This document shows, piece after piece, positions 21,623 through 32,004 of a stretch of 64,000 nucleotides of DNA. The position numbers and the translations under genes are program-made. Source of the DNA: Catenaria anguillulae PL171 (taxonomy: Eukaryota > Blastocladiomycota > Blastocladiomycetes > Blastocladiales > Catenariaceae); NCBI GenBank assembly GCA_002102555.1, contig MCFL01000031.1, forward strand, positions 62,001 to 126,000. The letters are read 5' to 3'. Each line of letters begins with the position of its first letter. Position 1 is the first letter of the stretch. The notes under the pieces are model-generated. The model made no database searches. It was not told the origin of the DNA and worked only from the letters and a program-made list of their open reading frames with translations.

Positions 21623-23772
21623 GGGGGCAGTGCGCCTCGCCAGCACCTGCCCCACCCTCCCCGGTTGCAGACGCTGTGCAAGATGTATCCCGCTGCTTGG
21701 TTCCGGATTCAGTAGATTGTGATATTGACGATTGTACCCACCATCCCCCATCTCCCGCCCATCCCTCTGTTCCTGTAGTACCGACGCCGCCGGCCCCCGC
21801 TGTCGCACCAATAGCTGCCATTCCGGACCTCGCCTCCCTGAACATGGATTCTCGCTCAACCTCTTGTACATCGCCCGCTGTTGTTCCTGACGAATTACAT
21901 CACTCTTCTGCTTGTTCTTGCGCCTTGCCTGATACCTCTTGTGCCTGTGCCACCGAAACAAATGACAAGGTAATCCTCCCATCGTTCCTTTCCGTCCCTC
22001 AACTAGCTGCCCCTTCACCGGGGACGACCTCTTGTTTACGCACTGTGCCGGTCGCGTCCATGATTGACAACGGTGCCCCGCGGTGCTTCATTGATCGCGA
22101 TTTCGCTCTGCGCGCTGGTTTCAAACTTGACCAGTTGGATTCGCCGCGGACCGTCACCCATGTACGCGGCGGCGGCATTATTGGGCGCATTACTCACTCG
22201 GTCACGGCCAACCTCATCGTCCCGTCCTGCGCACCGCATTCATCCCCCGACTCTCGCAGTGCTACTGCGCTCAAGGAGACACTCAACGGCATGGTCAACT
22301 GCCACGGCTCAGACCCGTCGCCCAGGCGCACGTTCGGCCCGTGCCAACGCCGGGAACCGCACCGGCAGCATTTTCGACGCCGCCGCATCCAGCCTAAACC
22401 AGTTGCCGCAGTTCCTTGCGCGCATTGCCGGCCGGTCACATTCTTTGTCCTGCCTGAGAGCTCGTATCAAGTCATTCTGGGTCTCGACTGGCTCAAGGCC
22501 GCCAACCCGACCATCGACTGGAAGGCGCTGACGCTTCAATTCCCGGCACAGGCCAAGTGCGGATCATTTTGTCAACCAAAACCGCGTTCCCGCAGCGATG
22601 TCCAGCTCGCCGCAGCTCATGTTCGTGACGATGCCAATGCTTGGCCTGAGATCGTGGTTGACGAGGACGATTCGGCTGCGGTGTGTGCAGGTGGTGGTAC
22701 GGTGGGTGAGCTCCCGCCCGAGTTCAGCGAGTTTGCGGATGTGTTTGACTTGAAAGCTGCCGATGCGCTCCCACCCCACCGCCATCATGACCTCCCCATC
22801 GATCTCGTTGACGGCGCAGCCCCGCCCTTCCTCCCCATTTACTCACTTTCATAGCCCGAGCTCGACGAGCTACGCCAAACGCTTGACGAACATCTCGCCC
22901 GCGGCTTCATCCGCGAATCGCACTCACCTGCAGGCGCGCCCGTCATGTTTGTGCCCAAGAAGGACGGCACCCGCCGCCTGTGCATGGATTACCGGGTGCT
23001 CAACAAGGTCAGCATCAAGCACCGTGGCGCCTTGCCGCTCATTTCCGAGATGTTTGACCGTGTTGCCGGCGCTAAACGATTCACAGCGCTCGACCTTTTC
23101 CGCGCCTACCACTTGCTGCGGATCCGAAAAGGGGACGAGTGGAAGACGGCGTTCCGCACGCGCTACAGCCATTTCGAGTGGCTCGTCATGCCGTTCGGAT
23201 TGGCCAATGCACCCGCCACATTCCAAGCGTTCATGAACGAGGTGTTGTCAGACTTGATTGACCGCGGCGTCTTGGTGTATTTGGACGACATCTTGATTTA
23301 CGCCGAGTCGGACGAGGAGCATGACCGGTTGGTACGTGAGGTGCTAACCCGCCTGCGCGCTCACGGTTTATTTTGCAAGCTCCCAAAGTGCGTGTTCCGC
23401 GCTGACTGGGTCGACTGGCTCGGGCACCGCGTGTCGGCGGAAGGCATTGAGATGAACCGAACCAAGCTCGACTCCATTTCGTCCTGGCCGGCACCAACCT
23501 CGGTCAAGGAGTTGCAAAAGTTTATCGGTTTCGTCAACTACTACCGTACATTCATAGACAACTTTGCCAAGACGGCCCGCCCACTCCACGACCTCTTCAA
23601 AAAGGACGTGCCCTGGTCCTGGTCTGATGCAGCATCGAGCGCGTTCCTCGCCCTCAAGGATTCCTTTGCCGCCGGCTCGATTCTTGCTCATCCCGACCCG
23701 TCCAAACCATTCTTCGTCGAAACAGACGCGTCCGACGCCGCAGTTGGTTGTGGTTTTGTCGTGATGTCTTGA
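21451..23772 (+). pseudogene. Gypsy pol: protease, reverse transcriptase, partial RNase H
   Basis: One frame carries a retropepsin-like domain whose active site reads DNG instead of the usual D-S/T-G (SMIDNGAPRCFIDRDFA; later VILGLDWL). A TAG stop at 22852-22854 follows, and in the same frame a full reverse transcriptase with SPAGAPVMFVPKKDGTRRLC, MPFGLANAPATFQ and the catalytic YLDD at 23278-23289. It ends in FFVETDASDAAVGCG, the start of RNase H, at a TGA. The RT looks well conserved, so decay is recent or partial. Integrase is absent. Confidence 0.8.
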
Positions 23773-24059
23773 AGTTCAGAGACACCATGAGTTCCGTTTT
23801 TATGTTGATTGGCTGGAATTGTGATTGACGGTCTCACATTGCTGCGGCACATTCCATTTTCTGACAAGTTCTCGCGGCTTCACTGGCCGGCCAGCCATTC
23901 ATTTTTGACATTCTGTCTTCCACCAACAGCACCATCCCAAGGATGCACTGCACTACGACAGATGGCAATTGAGCAAGGTAGCAGGTCACATGCCTAAGTT
24001 GGTTCCTCCGATCAGTCCTATAAACATGGCAGTGCAAGCTTTGTAGACATTGGGAATGG
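23773..24059. other. Spacer after the retroelement
   Basis: No coding or LTR-like feature is recognised. The retroelement's homology ends abruptly at 23772. Confidence 0.4.
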
Positions 24060-24065
24060 TATAAA
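24060..24065 (+). promoter_or_regulatory. TATA box of the SSB-like gene
   Basis: TATAAA stands 83 nt upstream of the proposed ATG at 24148, with a C-rich stretch between, suggesting a dedicated promoter. Confidence 0.5.
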
Positions 24066-24147
24066 GCCCACGCTCCCTATGCCCCATCCAACTCTTCTGG
24101 CTGTTGCATGTCCTCGATTGGCTTTGTTTAAAATACTGCACAACACA

Positions 24148-24620
24148 ATGACGAATGCCATCATTTCCGGCATGGCCTTCCTGGCCTCAGACTTCTCTAC
24201 GAAATCGGTGTGTGTTCAAGTCATGGCCAATCCCTGTCACAAACTCTCTCTCACGCTATTTTGTCTGTTGATACATAGCTGAAGGTTGGCGATACTACCA
24301 AGATCATTAAGGTCGCGAGGTTTTCCGTCCAACCCACTAAAAACTCGCCCTCGATTTGGGGTGGGTTTAATGTCGATGCAGCGTCCCAGTTGTTCAACTG
24401 CATTGACCAATACCGGAAGGGGGACGCAGTTGTATTCGCAGGCGAATTGTACAAGGTATCGGCGTACAAGGACAAGAAAGGCGAGCCGGCCGCTTCCCTC
24501 GAGGTGGCCCTCAGCACCATTGCTTGGTGCCCCCGTAACAACCTTGACAAGAAGCGCCCCACTGAAGAAGACAGCGCCTCTGACGAGGCTTCGAAGCGTG
24601 CTCGTGTGGATGAGGAGTAG
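24148..24620 (+). CDS. Small SSB-like (OB-fold) protein with nuclear-type basic tail
   Basis: Two exons: 24148-24207 and 24279-24620 (intron GTGTGT..ACATAG), giving 133 residues. The core reads like a bacterial-type single-stranded DNA-binding OB fold: an N-terminal strand, then YRKGDAVVFAGELYKVSAYK, DKKGEPAASLEVALSTIAW, comparable to the 'KG..V.V.G.L....Y.d..G' pattern of SSBs. The tail holds basic clusters (DKKRP, SKRARVDEE) that look like a bipartite NLS and an acidic tip. A mitochondrial SSB would have a presequence instead. It sits between a retroelement and tRNA-associated repeats and could be a captured mobile-element or viral-type protein. The family assignment is by pattern only. Confidence 0.55.
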
Positions 24621-26185
24621 ACCATCATGAGTGTTCCCTTCGATTGCTCAATGTATTTATCGGATTACATACTGATGTAGTAGCTCGCATCTTCAAGCAT
24701 TTGTGCCCATTCGTGCGGCCCAAGCGGTGGTGGAAAATGGCGGCGAGTTGGTCAGCGAATACGACCGGGTCCGAAGTCTTGGACATGAGCGACATGATGA
24801 CGGTAAGTGATATGGAGCGTTGCCGTATACAGACGGTGGTGCGTGTCGACAGAGCCGAAGTAAATGTGCGCGAAAGCAAAGGAACGGGGCGGCCGGAAAG
24901 AGAACACCCATTTTGGAGGGAGTGGGAGGGGACAGCGGGTATTTACATGTGACGACTCAAGTCTGTGCAGGCGGGCAGCGCACACGAGGTGGACTTGAGC
25001 CCGCTCACAGGTGTAGCGCCAGGTGGTTGTCGCGTCTCGCATTCAAATCATGGACGAGGACGTTTGAGCGCGTGTTCAGAGCCCGTTTCAGCGCGTGTTC
25101 AGTCCGATATTCAAAGGCATGAGGCGCGCAAAAGCAGCGCAGCGGGCCCCGTGATTTACCAACTCGGCCACAGGGCATGCAGTATGTCATATCTCGCACA
25201 TGTAAACGCGTGTGGACGGATCCAGACCAGTGGCAGACCCGAGACAATTGGAACAACGCAAACACAACTGGGGGGGGGGAGGGTGGCAATACACAAGCTG
25301 AATAGACGGATCCAATCCGGCACTAGCACAAGTCTGAACTGAAGGAGCAAGTCCAATACCAACACGAATCTGAACTGGAGGAACAGGTCCAACAGCAGCG
25401 CGAAACACGAATCTGAACTGAAGGCTTCAAATGGCCAACAGCAGCACGACCATGAGAGCGAGGAACGAAGGACATGAACTCACCAGTTATGACTGTGACA
25501 TTCCGCCGGCAAGCATGGTAATCGCTTGAGACTCTTAATCTGTTGGAAGTCCAGCCATAACATAGCAAGATAGGAAGGGACTGGACCAGAGGGAGCAGGT
25601 AGCGCTCCCCCGAGTTCTCAGTCTGATAGGAAGGGGTGTGTGTGTTGAATGCTTTGAGTCTATTATTGAGGCAGTGTATCTATGTCTATCTATCGTCGTT
25701 CTCGTTCTTCCACATGCTCAACATCATCCTGACCCATGTCATCATGTTCCGCCTGTACAAGATCGATCAGCATGGTGATCAGAGGGACGCGTTTGATCAT
25801 GATGCGCAACAAACACATGACCTCAATCACAAGAACCAATGCATTTACTCCAGTTTCTCACCTCTCGAACTTCAACATTGGCAAGTGCTGCAACCCGCTC
25901 CTGGCCACGAAGTGGCCGGCCAGAAAGCTTGTCGTTTGTTAGGCTTTACCTTACATAGCTCTATTCGTTCCCATCGACTGCTCACAGTCGACCACTGACC
26001 AAGCTCAATTCACCACCCTGGAGTTTTCGAAAACGCTCCCAGTAAAGAGAGTACATGAATATGACGCTGAACTTTCGGGACAGACCCTCACTAGCGTGAG
26101 TTGAACAGCGAACGAGCCCTGATAAATTCACAGAGTGTTGGGGGATTCAAGGCGGCTGATTCCAGCGAAATGGGAAAAAGAAGGA
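24621..26185. other. 1.5-kb region without recognisable genes
   Basis: Short ORFs on both strands show no domains. It contains a 10-G run at 25270-25279 and a cluster of imperfect direct repeats at about 25320-25425. It lies between the SSB-like gene and the right tRNA-Gly. Confidence 0.45.
25320..25425 (+). repeat. Imperfect short direct repeats
   Basis: Variants of the 16-mer GAATCTGAACTGAAGG, followed by A/C-rich linkers (AACAGGTCCAACAGCAGC type), occur about three times with a spacing of roughly 35-50 nt. It looks like minisatellite decay; no function is evident. Confidence 0.5.
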
Positions 26186-26256
26186 TGCGCCGGCCGGGAA
26201 TCGAACCCGGGCCTAAACCTTGGGAGGGTTCAATGATACCATTTCACCACCGGCGC
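26186..26256 (-). tRNA. tRNA-Gly (anticodon CCC), second copy
   Basis: The reverse complement is identical to the tRNA at 1241-1311: acceptor GCGCCGG/CCGGCGC, anticodon loop CTCCCAA, T-arm GGTTCGATTCC, and a T5 run just beyond the 3' end. Flanking similarity to the left copy extends a short way on both sides. Confidence 0.95.
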
Positions 26257-26341
26257 TTCTTACTGCCTTCAGCCATCTTTTTCGTCTAGATATACCAGTT
26301 GGATTCAACATTGAGCATCTGTGCAATCAATGGAGTCAAAC

Positions 26342-26378
26342 ATGAGAGGGTTCAATGATACCTTTACACTACCAGCGC
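26342..26378 (-). pseudogene. Degenerate 5' half of tRNA-Gly, second copy
   Basis: On the minus strand, GCGCTGGTAGTGTAAAGGT followed by ATCATTGAACCCTC imitates the first half of tRNA-Gly, with no T-arm after it. As on the left side, it lies about 120 nt upstream of an intact gene, with the same spacer motifs. Confidence 0.6.
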
Positions 26379-26399
26379 TTGTTGGTATTTTCCCTTGTC

Positions 26400-26742
26400 T
26401 TTTTCATCTAGATATACTGTTGGATTCAAGATTCAGCGTATTCACGTTGAGGCAAGAGAGTCGAACGTAAGAGAAGCGATGGACCTGCGCCTTGGCATAC
26501 TGTATGTAAGGAAACAATAAGTACCCGACATGACCAAAGACACGATTGAGGCCACTACCACAAGGCTGCCCAAAACGCGGCCTCGGGCTGGGTGGAGTCA
26601 AGCAGCGTGGGCATGGTTTGTTGATGCTCCTTCGACCCTCCCCTCAATAGACCGTCCTGTGCACTAGGATTACCGACTGTCTCATCAACAAGCACTGTCT
26701 CGTACTCTGGCCATACATTGTCCACGCCCCGCCTTCCCATAT
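26400..26742. other. Spacer between the tRNA-Gly array and the right TPR gene
   Basis: No supported gene. A further copy of the tRNA-Gly spacer motif (TTGAATCCAAC..TATATCTAGA) is present near 26405-26430. Confidence 0.4.
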
Positions 26743-27248
26743 TCATCCGTCAAGCTCCCGCAGCCGCAACAACTTTTCGCGAAAGATGTGCGCTTGGTTT
26801 CCCTTTCCCTGTGCCTCGGTTGCTTCGACCAGTGTCGTGAGAATGGCGGCCCATTGCTTTCTTTCCGCAACGTGAGCTGTGTCGTCATCGCTACTGCCAC
26901 TGGTCGTCGTGCTCATTTGGTTGCGCTTGGCGGTTGGATCGGGCTGAAGCGAATAGGCTCGTCGAAGACTGGCTTCTGCCTCTTTTGCGTTGCCCTCGCT
27001 GAGTTGTGCTTGGCCCAGCGCCAAGTAGGCGCGCGCATGGGTGATTGGGTCGGGTTTGGTTGGCATGTTGTCCAGCAGGCAGCACACTACACACAAAATG
27101 GAACAAGAGGTTACATATACCAGAGAAAGATGCGCGAGCATCATGACGAGGCAGACTAAGTAGGGCATGAAAACATACTGTAAGCTGCCGATGCAGATGT
27201 CGGTTTAGGAATAGGGCGATTGGCCGAGCAGACAGGCAACGACGACAT
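26743..27248 (-). CDS. Small TPR protein, right copy
   Basis: Two exons on the minus strand: 27248-27179 and 27086-26743, with the intron beginning GTATGT and ending TGTGTAG; 137 residues. The TPR-like helices and acidic linker are the same as in the left copy. Both copies keep intact frames and intron phase, unlike CobT, so purifying selection or very recent duplication is likely. The last residues (LRLRELDG) differ from the left copy because the duplicated block ends there. Divergent with CobT across a 380-bp spacer. Function unknown. Confidence 0.72.
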
Positions 27249-27628
27249 GATTTGATGGTGACTGATGCAGGCGAAACATGTATTCCTTAGGTCCAATCAT
27301 CATGAATGCACAAATCAAGGTCAGGCGATAGTCGGGGCCAAATGTCCCAGGCAGAGTACCTTGACGTTTCAGGCGAATTTGCGCGGAATGCACAGAGTCG
27401 TGTGTGTGTCTTTGGTTGCGAAGCAAAAACGTGTCGATATGACCGCATGCTTGTGTTGGCCTTGTTGGGGCGGGACAGAGACGTTCAGCGCGAGACATGC
27501 ACATGAGAATGAGAATGACAGCATACACGTCATTCTCTTTGCGTCAATGAGTAAATAAATACACTCTCTGCGATCTGCGATACTCACTTGCAAATACCAC
27601 GGCAAGCGCAAAGGACAAGCTCTACAAG
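27249..27628. promoter_or_regulatory. Shared divergent promoter region, right copy
   Basis: 380 bp between the ATGs of the TPR gene and CobT, matching 7054-7444 with few changes. No cobalamin riboswitch-like element or TATA box is evident. Confidence 0.5.
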
Positions 27629-28843
27629 ATGCCCAACCCCGCTCCCCAAAGTTCCGTCGCTTCTGGCAGTACCGGCGCCATCGTCGTCACCCGCGAATTG
27701 GCCCGGCGCCACTTGCTCAACAAGACCAAACCGCCCGGCTCGCTCGGCGCTCTCGAGCACTGGGCCGAGAAGCTCATGCTAGTCCAGCAAACCCTGCGCC
27801 CGACCGTATCCCGCACCTTGGTCATTCTGTTTGCCGCCGACAATGGCCTCGCCTCGGTGTCTGCGTACCCGCGGTCCGTGACGCGCGAGATGCTGCGCAA
27901 TGTGGCCGAGGGCGGCGCCGCCATCAACTGCCTGTGTCGCGCACACGGCATTGACTTGCGTGTCATGGACCTGGGCGTTGATTTACCCTCGGCCAGCACG
28001 CGGTACGAGGCCGTGGATCATTTCCGGCTAACGAATGCCGGCACGGCAGATCCAAGGTTGGGCGAGCCGGCCATGGACGAGACAGTGTTTAGCTTTGTGA
28101 TGGGTCATGGACGCAAGGCGTTGCAGGCGGCCGCTGGTGAGGGCGTGCAGGTAGTTGGGGTGGGCGAGCTGGGGATTGGCAACACGGCCGTGGCGAGTGT
28201 GTTGTTGGCGGCGGCCACGGGCGAGCCGGCAGACCGCACGACGGGGGCAGGCACAGGCGTCGTTGGTCAACGGTTTGTGGAAAAGTGCCAGGCAGTGCAG
28301 GCAGCCGTGGATCTGTGGAAGGCACGAGGCGTCGTCCCACCCAACGGCTACTATCACCACTCGGATTCGGATTCGGATTCGAAATCGACTTCAAGCTCAG
28401 AGGCTGCCAACTGGTCCCAAGTATTGCGGGCACTCGGCGACCTCGAGATCACGGCCATGTCGACGCTGATTCACGAAGCGGCCACAACATCGTCCCGCAC
28501 CTTGGTTGTGGTCGATGGATTCATCACCCAGGTGGCACTGCTGTATGCCATGCTCATGTACCCCGATGTGATTCCCGCCATTGTCCAGCACACGCTTCTG
28601 GCGCACGTGTCGGCCGAGAAGCCGCAGATGCTGTTGCTCGAGACGCTGCGGAATGTCGCGCTTCGCCACCTACCCGAAGATCAGGTCAAGGAGTGGACAA
28701 CGCCCGTGGGCAACTGGGGCATGCGATTGGGTGAAGGGTCAGGTGCAGCGCTTGTGATCCCGATGCTCAAGAGTGCCGCGGCGATTGCAACCGAAATGGC
28801 CACGTTTGAGGCGGCCGGTGTCAGCACAGAGAAGCAGGATTGA
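27629..28843 (+). CDS. cobT: Nicotinate-nucleotide-dimethylbenzimidazole phosphoribosyltransferase (CobT)
   Basis: An intact intronless ORF of 404 residues, somewhat longer than bacterial CobT (about 350). The enzyme transfers phosphoribose from nicotinate mononucleotide to 5,6-dimethylbenzimidazole, activating the lower ligand of cobalamin. Motifs: KPPGSLGALE near residue 30, ILFAADNGLASVSAYP, GGAAINCL, the substrate-site region GVGELGIGNTAVASVLLAA, TGAGTGVV, VVVDGFITQVALL and GMRLGEGSGAALVIPM, which holds the Glu expected to be the catalytic base. A Ser/Asp microsatellite insert (SDSDSDS) sits near residue 250. No mitochondrial presequence is obvious. Dikarya lack B12 metabolism, so this gene is notable. 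Confidence 0.95.
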   Translation: MPNPAPQSSVASGSTGAIVVTRELARRHLLNKTKPPGSLGALEHWAEKLMLVQQTLRPTVSRTLVILFAADNGLASVSAYPRSVTREMLRNVAEGGAAINCLCRAHGIDLRVMDLGVDLPSASTRYEAVDHFRLTNAGTADPRLGEPAMDETVFSFVMGHGRKALQAAAGEGVQVVGVGELGIGNTAVASVLLAAATGEPADRTTGAGTGVVGQRFVEKCQAVQAAVDLWKARGVVPPNGYYHHSDSDSDSKSTSSSEAANWSQVLRALGDLEITAMSTLIHEAATTSSRTLVVVDGFITQVALLYAMLMYPDVIPAIVQHTLLAHVSAEKPQMLLLETLRNVALRHLPEDQVKEWTTPVGNWGMRLGEGSGAALVIPMLKSAAAIATEMATFEAAGVSTEKQD

Positions 28844-28895
28844 TGATTGTTAGTTTGAAGGGTGTTGGGAGGATCATGTGAGCGAGTCGCTTCTT

Positions 28896-29172
28896 TACCG
28901 GCAAACTTTTGGGCGTTGTTGGATGTAAACACACTGATTCGCTTTGCAATAAATACAATACACACAGAGAATCATTTGTTCATCATCAAGAATCAAGGTC
29001 GGCTTGTGCGGGCAACTTGTTGCGACTGTATCAATGATGCAAGACAAACAAAGAGCAAAACAAGTTGGATCCTTGCAACCGGACCATGCACGCACTGGTC
29101 CGCATCCAACCGACAACAACACGATACACATGCAAGAAACACTAGAAACACGACGAAAAAAAAAAAAAAAAA
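28896..29172. other. Convergent 3' spacer of CobT and MCC-alpha
   Basis: A/T-richer sequence with a run of about 15 A at 29156-29171, just beyond the MCC-alpha stop. No gene seen. Confidence 0.5.
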
Positions 29173-31691
29173 TCACTCCTCCTTGAACCCGACCAACAAC
29201 TTGTTCTCCTCAACCAGATCGCCGACCTTGTAAATGACCCTCTCGACCACCGCATCCTTTGGCGCCCGCATCACATGCTCCATCTTCATGGCCTCCAGTA
29301 CAACAAGCACCTGGCCCTTCTTGACGGCATCGCCCGGCTTGACCAGCACCTGGGCAATCTTGCACGGCATGGGCGTCTTGACCGCACCCGTGCCCATGGC
29401 CGCCTCGGCCGCCTTGTGAATGTCCTGCAAGTACCGGGGCTCGGGCACACTAAACGACACCTTGACTGTGCCGTGCTGCGGGGCGCCCATGGCGGTCCCC
29501 GAAGCAAACACATGCACCATGTCGCCCTCGGTCACGACCGTGTTGGTGGTGCGGTGCGTGCCGAGATCCAGCTTCATTTCGCGCGCCGCGCGGTCATAGG
29601 TTGCCGACCGGATCACAAACGTCGTGTCGGGCGTGCCGGGCACGGACACGTGCACGGAAATGGGTGCGGCGCTGGACGGATTGGGTGTGCGCGAGACCGT
29701 GGCTGTGGCCGTCACGTCACCGTACACGAGCTGAATGGTCTGGTCCTGCGGCATGTTGAGGCGCATGCCGGCAAGTGCAGTCCAGGGGCTTGTCGACTGG
29801 GCCGACGGCTGCGCTTCAAACTGGCCGAGCGTGATGGCGAGCGCAGCTTGCATGACGGCCTCCGGCGCGGGCCGGTCGTAGGGTACAATCAAGTCGTCCT
29901 TGTACTTTGGAATGAAGCCCGTCTCGACATTGCCAGCCTTGAATTCTGGATGCCTGGCCAGGTTCTTCAAAAACTCAATGTTGGTGTGCAACCCAACAAT
30001 CTTGTACTCGTCCAAGCACGCGGCGAGCTTTGCGAGTGCCGCGGCACGGTCCTTGCCGTGGACAACGGCCTTTGCAATCATGGGATCGTAGAACACGCTC
30101 ACTTCGTCGCCCTGGCGCACGCCCGTTTCGACACGGACCGACGCGCTCGGCTCGGGCGTCGACATGTGCAAGAGCGGGCCAGTGTCGGGGAGGAACTGGT
30201 TGGCCGGGTTTTCCGCATAGATGCGCGCCTCAAACGACCACCCGTTAATGCGCAGGTCGGATTGGCGTTTGGGTAGAGGGTTGCCCGCGGCAACCTGCAG
30301 CTGCCATTCGACGAGGTCGGTGCCCGTGATCATTTCGGTAACGGGATGCTCGACCTAAAATGAAAGGTGGAAATGCTCGTTAGAATGCTTCAGTTGAGTG
30401 GTGATGGATCACGGAAGAGGACGGAAGCAGGACGCACTTGGAGACGCGTGTTCATTTCCATAAAGTAGAATTGCTTGGTGTTGGCATCCATGATGAATTC
30501 GACGGTACCGGCCCCGCGGTAGTTGACGGCCTTGGCGGCGGCAACCGCCTTTTCGCCAAGTGCACGGCGGACCTCTTCGGAAAGATCGGGCTACTCACAA
30601 CAACAGCGAGTGTAAGTATACGGTTTGCAAGGAAATTCAAGACATGTTTTCTGAGCGTACAGCCGGAGCTTCTTCGATAGTTTTCTATTTGCATGAAAGA
30701 ATGAGCCAAGTCGAGTCAGATTCCGCGTTCCAGCCGAAAAAAAAAAGCTTTAGGATGGAAAAAAAGGAGAAAATAACGAACCTGGTGGCGACGCTGGACA
30801 GAGCAATCGCGCTCAAACAAATACACGGCCTCGCCAAACCCATCGGCAAACACTTGTACCTCGACGTGCCTGGGCGTCTCGAGGTACTTTTCCACCAAAA
30901 CGCGACCATCGCCAAAGGCCTTGACAGCCTCACGCTGGGCCGACTCGAGCATCATGTCGAAATCAGCCTCGGTCTCAACAATGCGCATGCCCTTGCCACC
31001 GCCACCCTTGATGGCCTTGATGAGCACCGGGTATCCAATCTTGGCACACTGCTCCTTCAAAAACTTTGGGTCCTGGTTGTCGCCGTGATATCCGGGGACA
31101 CAGGGCACGCCGGCGGCCTCCATGATCTTCTTTGACTCGGATTTGGAGCCCATGGCGTCAATGGCCGAGGCAGGAGGACCAATGAAGACGAGGTCGTTGT
31201 TGGCCAGCTCGGTGGCAAATGTAGCATTTTCCGAGAGGAAACCATAGCCCGGATGGATGGCTTGCGCGCCCGTGCGTTTGGCAACGTCGATGATCTTGTC
31301 CATTCGCAAGTACGAGTCGGCGGAGGGTGCGGGCCCGATGCAGTACGCTTCATCGGCCTGCCAAAATGGCGTACGTCGTGTGAGTTACCGTTTCACCAAG
31401 GGGGCGATAAAATCGCCAGCCACATACCAACTTGACGTGGAGCGAGTTGCGGTCAGCCTCCGAATACACGGCGACGCACTTGACGCCAAGGCGCTGAGCG
31501 GTGCGCATGACGCGGCAAGCAATCTCGCCGCGGTTGGCAATGAGGATCTTGTCAAAGGGCGGCTTGATGGACGTCGGAGTGGCCGCGGCGGCCTCGGTGG
31601 CCAGCGACCGAACCAAGAGCGTGTGTGTCGAGTGCGGGACACGGAGGCGGGCAGCGGCCGCCATGGGCACGATGCGGCGGAGCGGGCTCAT
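29173..31691 (-). CDS. Methylcrotonyl-CoA carboxylase subunit alpha (biotin-containing), mitochondrial
   Basis: Five exons: 31691-31428, 31357-30782, 30684-30661 (24 nt), 30590-30438 and 30354-29173; 732 residues. It carboxylates 3-methylcrotonyl-CoA in leucine degradation. The N-terminus is a mitochondrial presequence (Arg-rich, SLATEAAAA). The biotin carboxylase domain has [24 protein letters not shown], the ATP-grasp loop [50 protein letters not shown] and [10 protein letters not shown]. The biotinyl domain ends with EAMKMEH, the Lys being biotinylated. The order and spacing fit MCC rather than propionyl-CoA or pyruvate carboxylase. It is divergent from HMG-CoA lyase. Confidence 0.93.
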
Positions 31692-32004
31692 GGTGGCTGT
31701 TGGAGGAGGAGTACAGTACGTCGCGGCAAAGCGATGCGATACAATACAAGCGAGAGAGTCAGCGAGGAATGGGTCCTGACGAGGTGCGTGCTATTGCGAT
31801 CAGCTTCTTGTGTGAGTGTTGGGGAAGTCGGTGGCGTCGAGAAGCTTTTTCGCGACGTTTGCCACCGCGCTCTAGAACACACCATCAGCCACGCTCGGAA
31901 CAAACCGACCAGCGCCACAGCGACGGATCGGGAGCGATCGGAAAATTGGTTGGGGTGTCTCTCATTGACCGACGACATCTCTCTTTAGCTTCCTCCATTA
32001 CCCT
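31692..32004. promoter_or_regulatory. Bidirectional promoter of MCC-alpha and HMG-CoA lyase
   Basis: A 313-bp gap between the two divergent starts, with no other gene. Two consecutive-pathway genes on one promoter region suggest coordinated induction by leucine or its catabolites (inference). No recognised binding site was identified. Confidence 0.5.

Larger units (their letters stand above)
20342..23772 (+). mobile_element. Truncated Ty3/Gypsy-type LTR retrotransposon
   Basis: Gag, protease and reverse transcriptase are recognisable in order. The element stops at the start of the RNase H region, with no integrase, and I could find no LTR on either side. Gag and pol lie in different frames with an overlap of about 170 nt (pol is -1 relative to gag). 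An in-frame TAG separates protease from RT. It is inserted directly against the Helitron's 3' end. Confidence 0.8.
26765..28895. repeat. Right arm of the ~2.1-kb inverted duplication (CobT + TPR)
   Basis: Counterpart of 5815-7940. The two arms face each other across 18.8 kb that contains the Helitron and Gypsy remnants. Both the intergenic region and the coding parts are shared. Confidence 0.9.

Noticed and set aside
25270-25279. G-runs here and at 58761-58771 as assembly gaps or quadruplex elements
   Set aside because: They are single runs without the four-tract spacing of a quadruplex, and nothing shows that they are gaps.
5815-28895. A composite transposon with CobT arms as terminal repeats
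   Set aside because: The interior contains ordinary single-copy genes such as URA5, the arms carry no terminal inverted repeats or target-site duplications that I could see, and no transposase links to the arms.
29275-30276. A 333-codon plus-strand ORF
   Set aside because: Antisense to the last MCC-alpha exon, which is unambiguously coding on the other strand.
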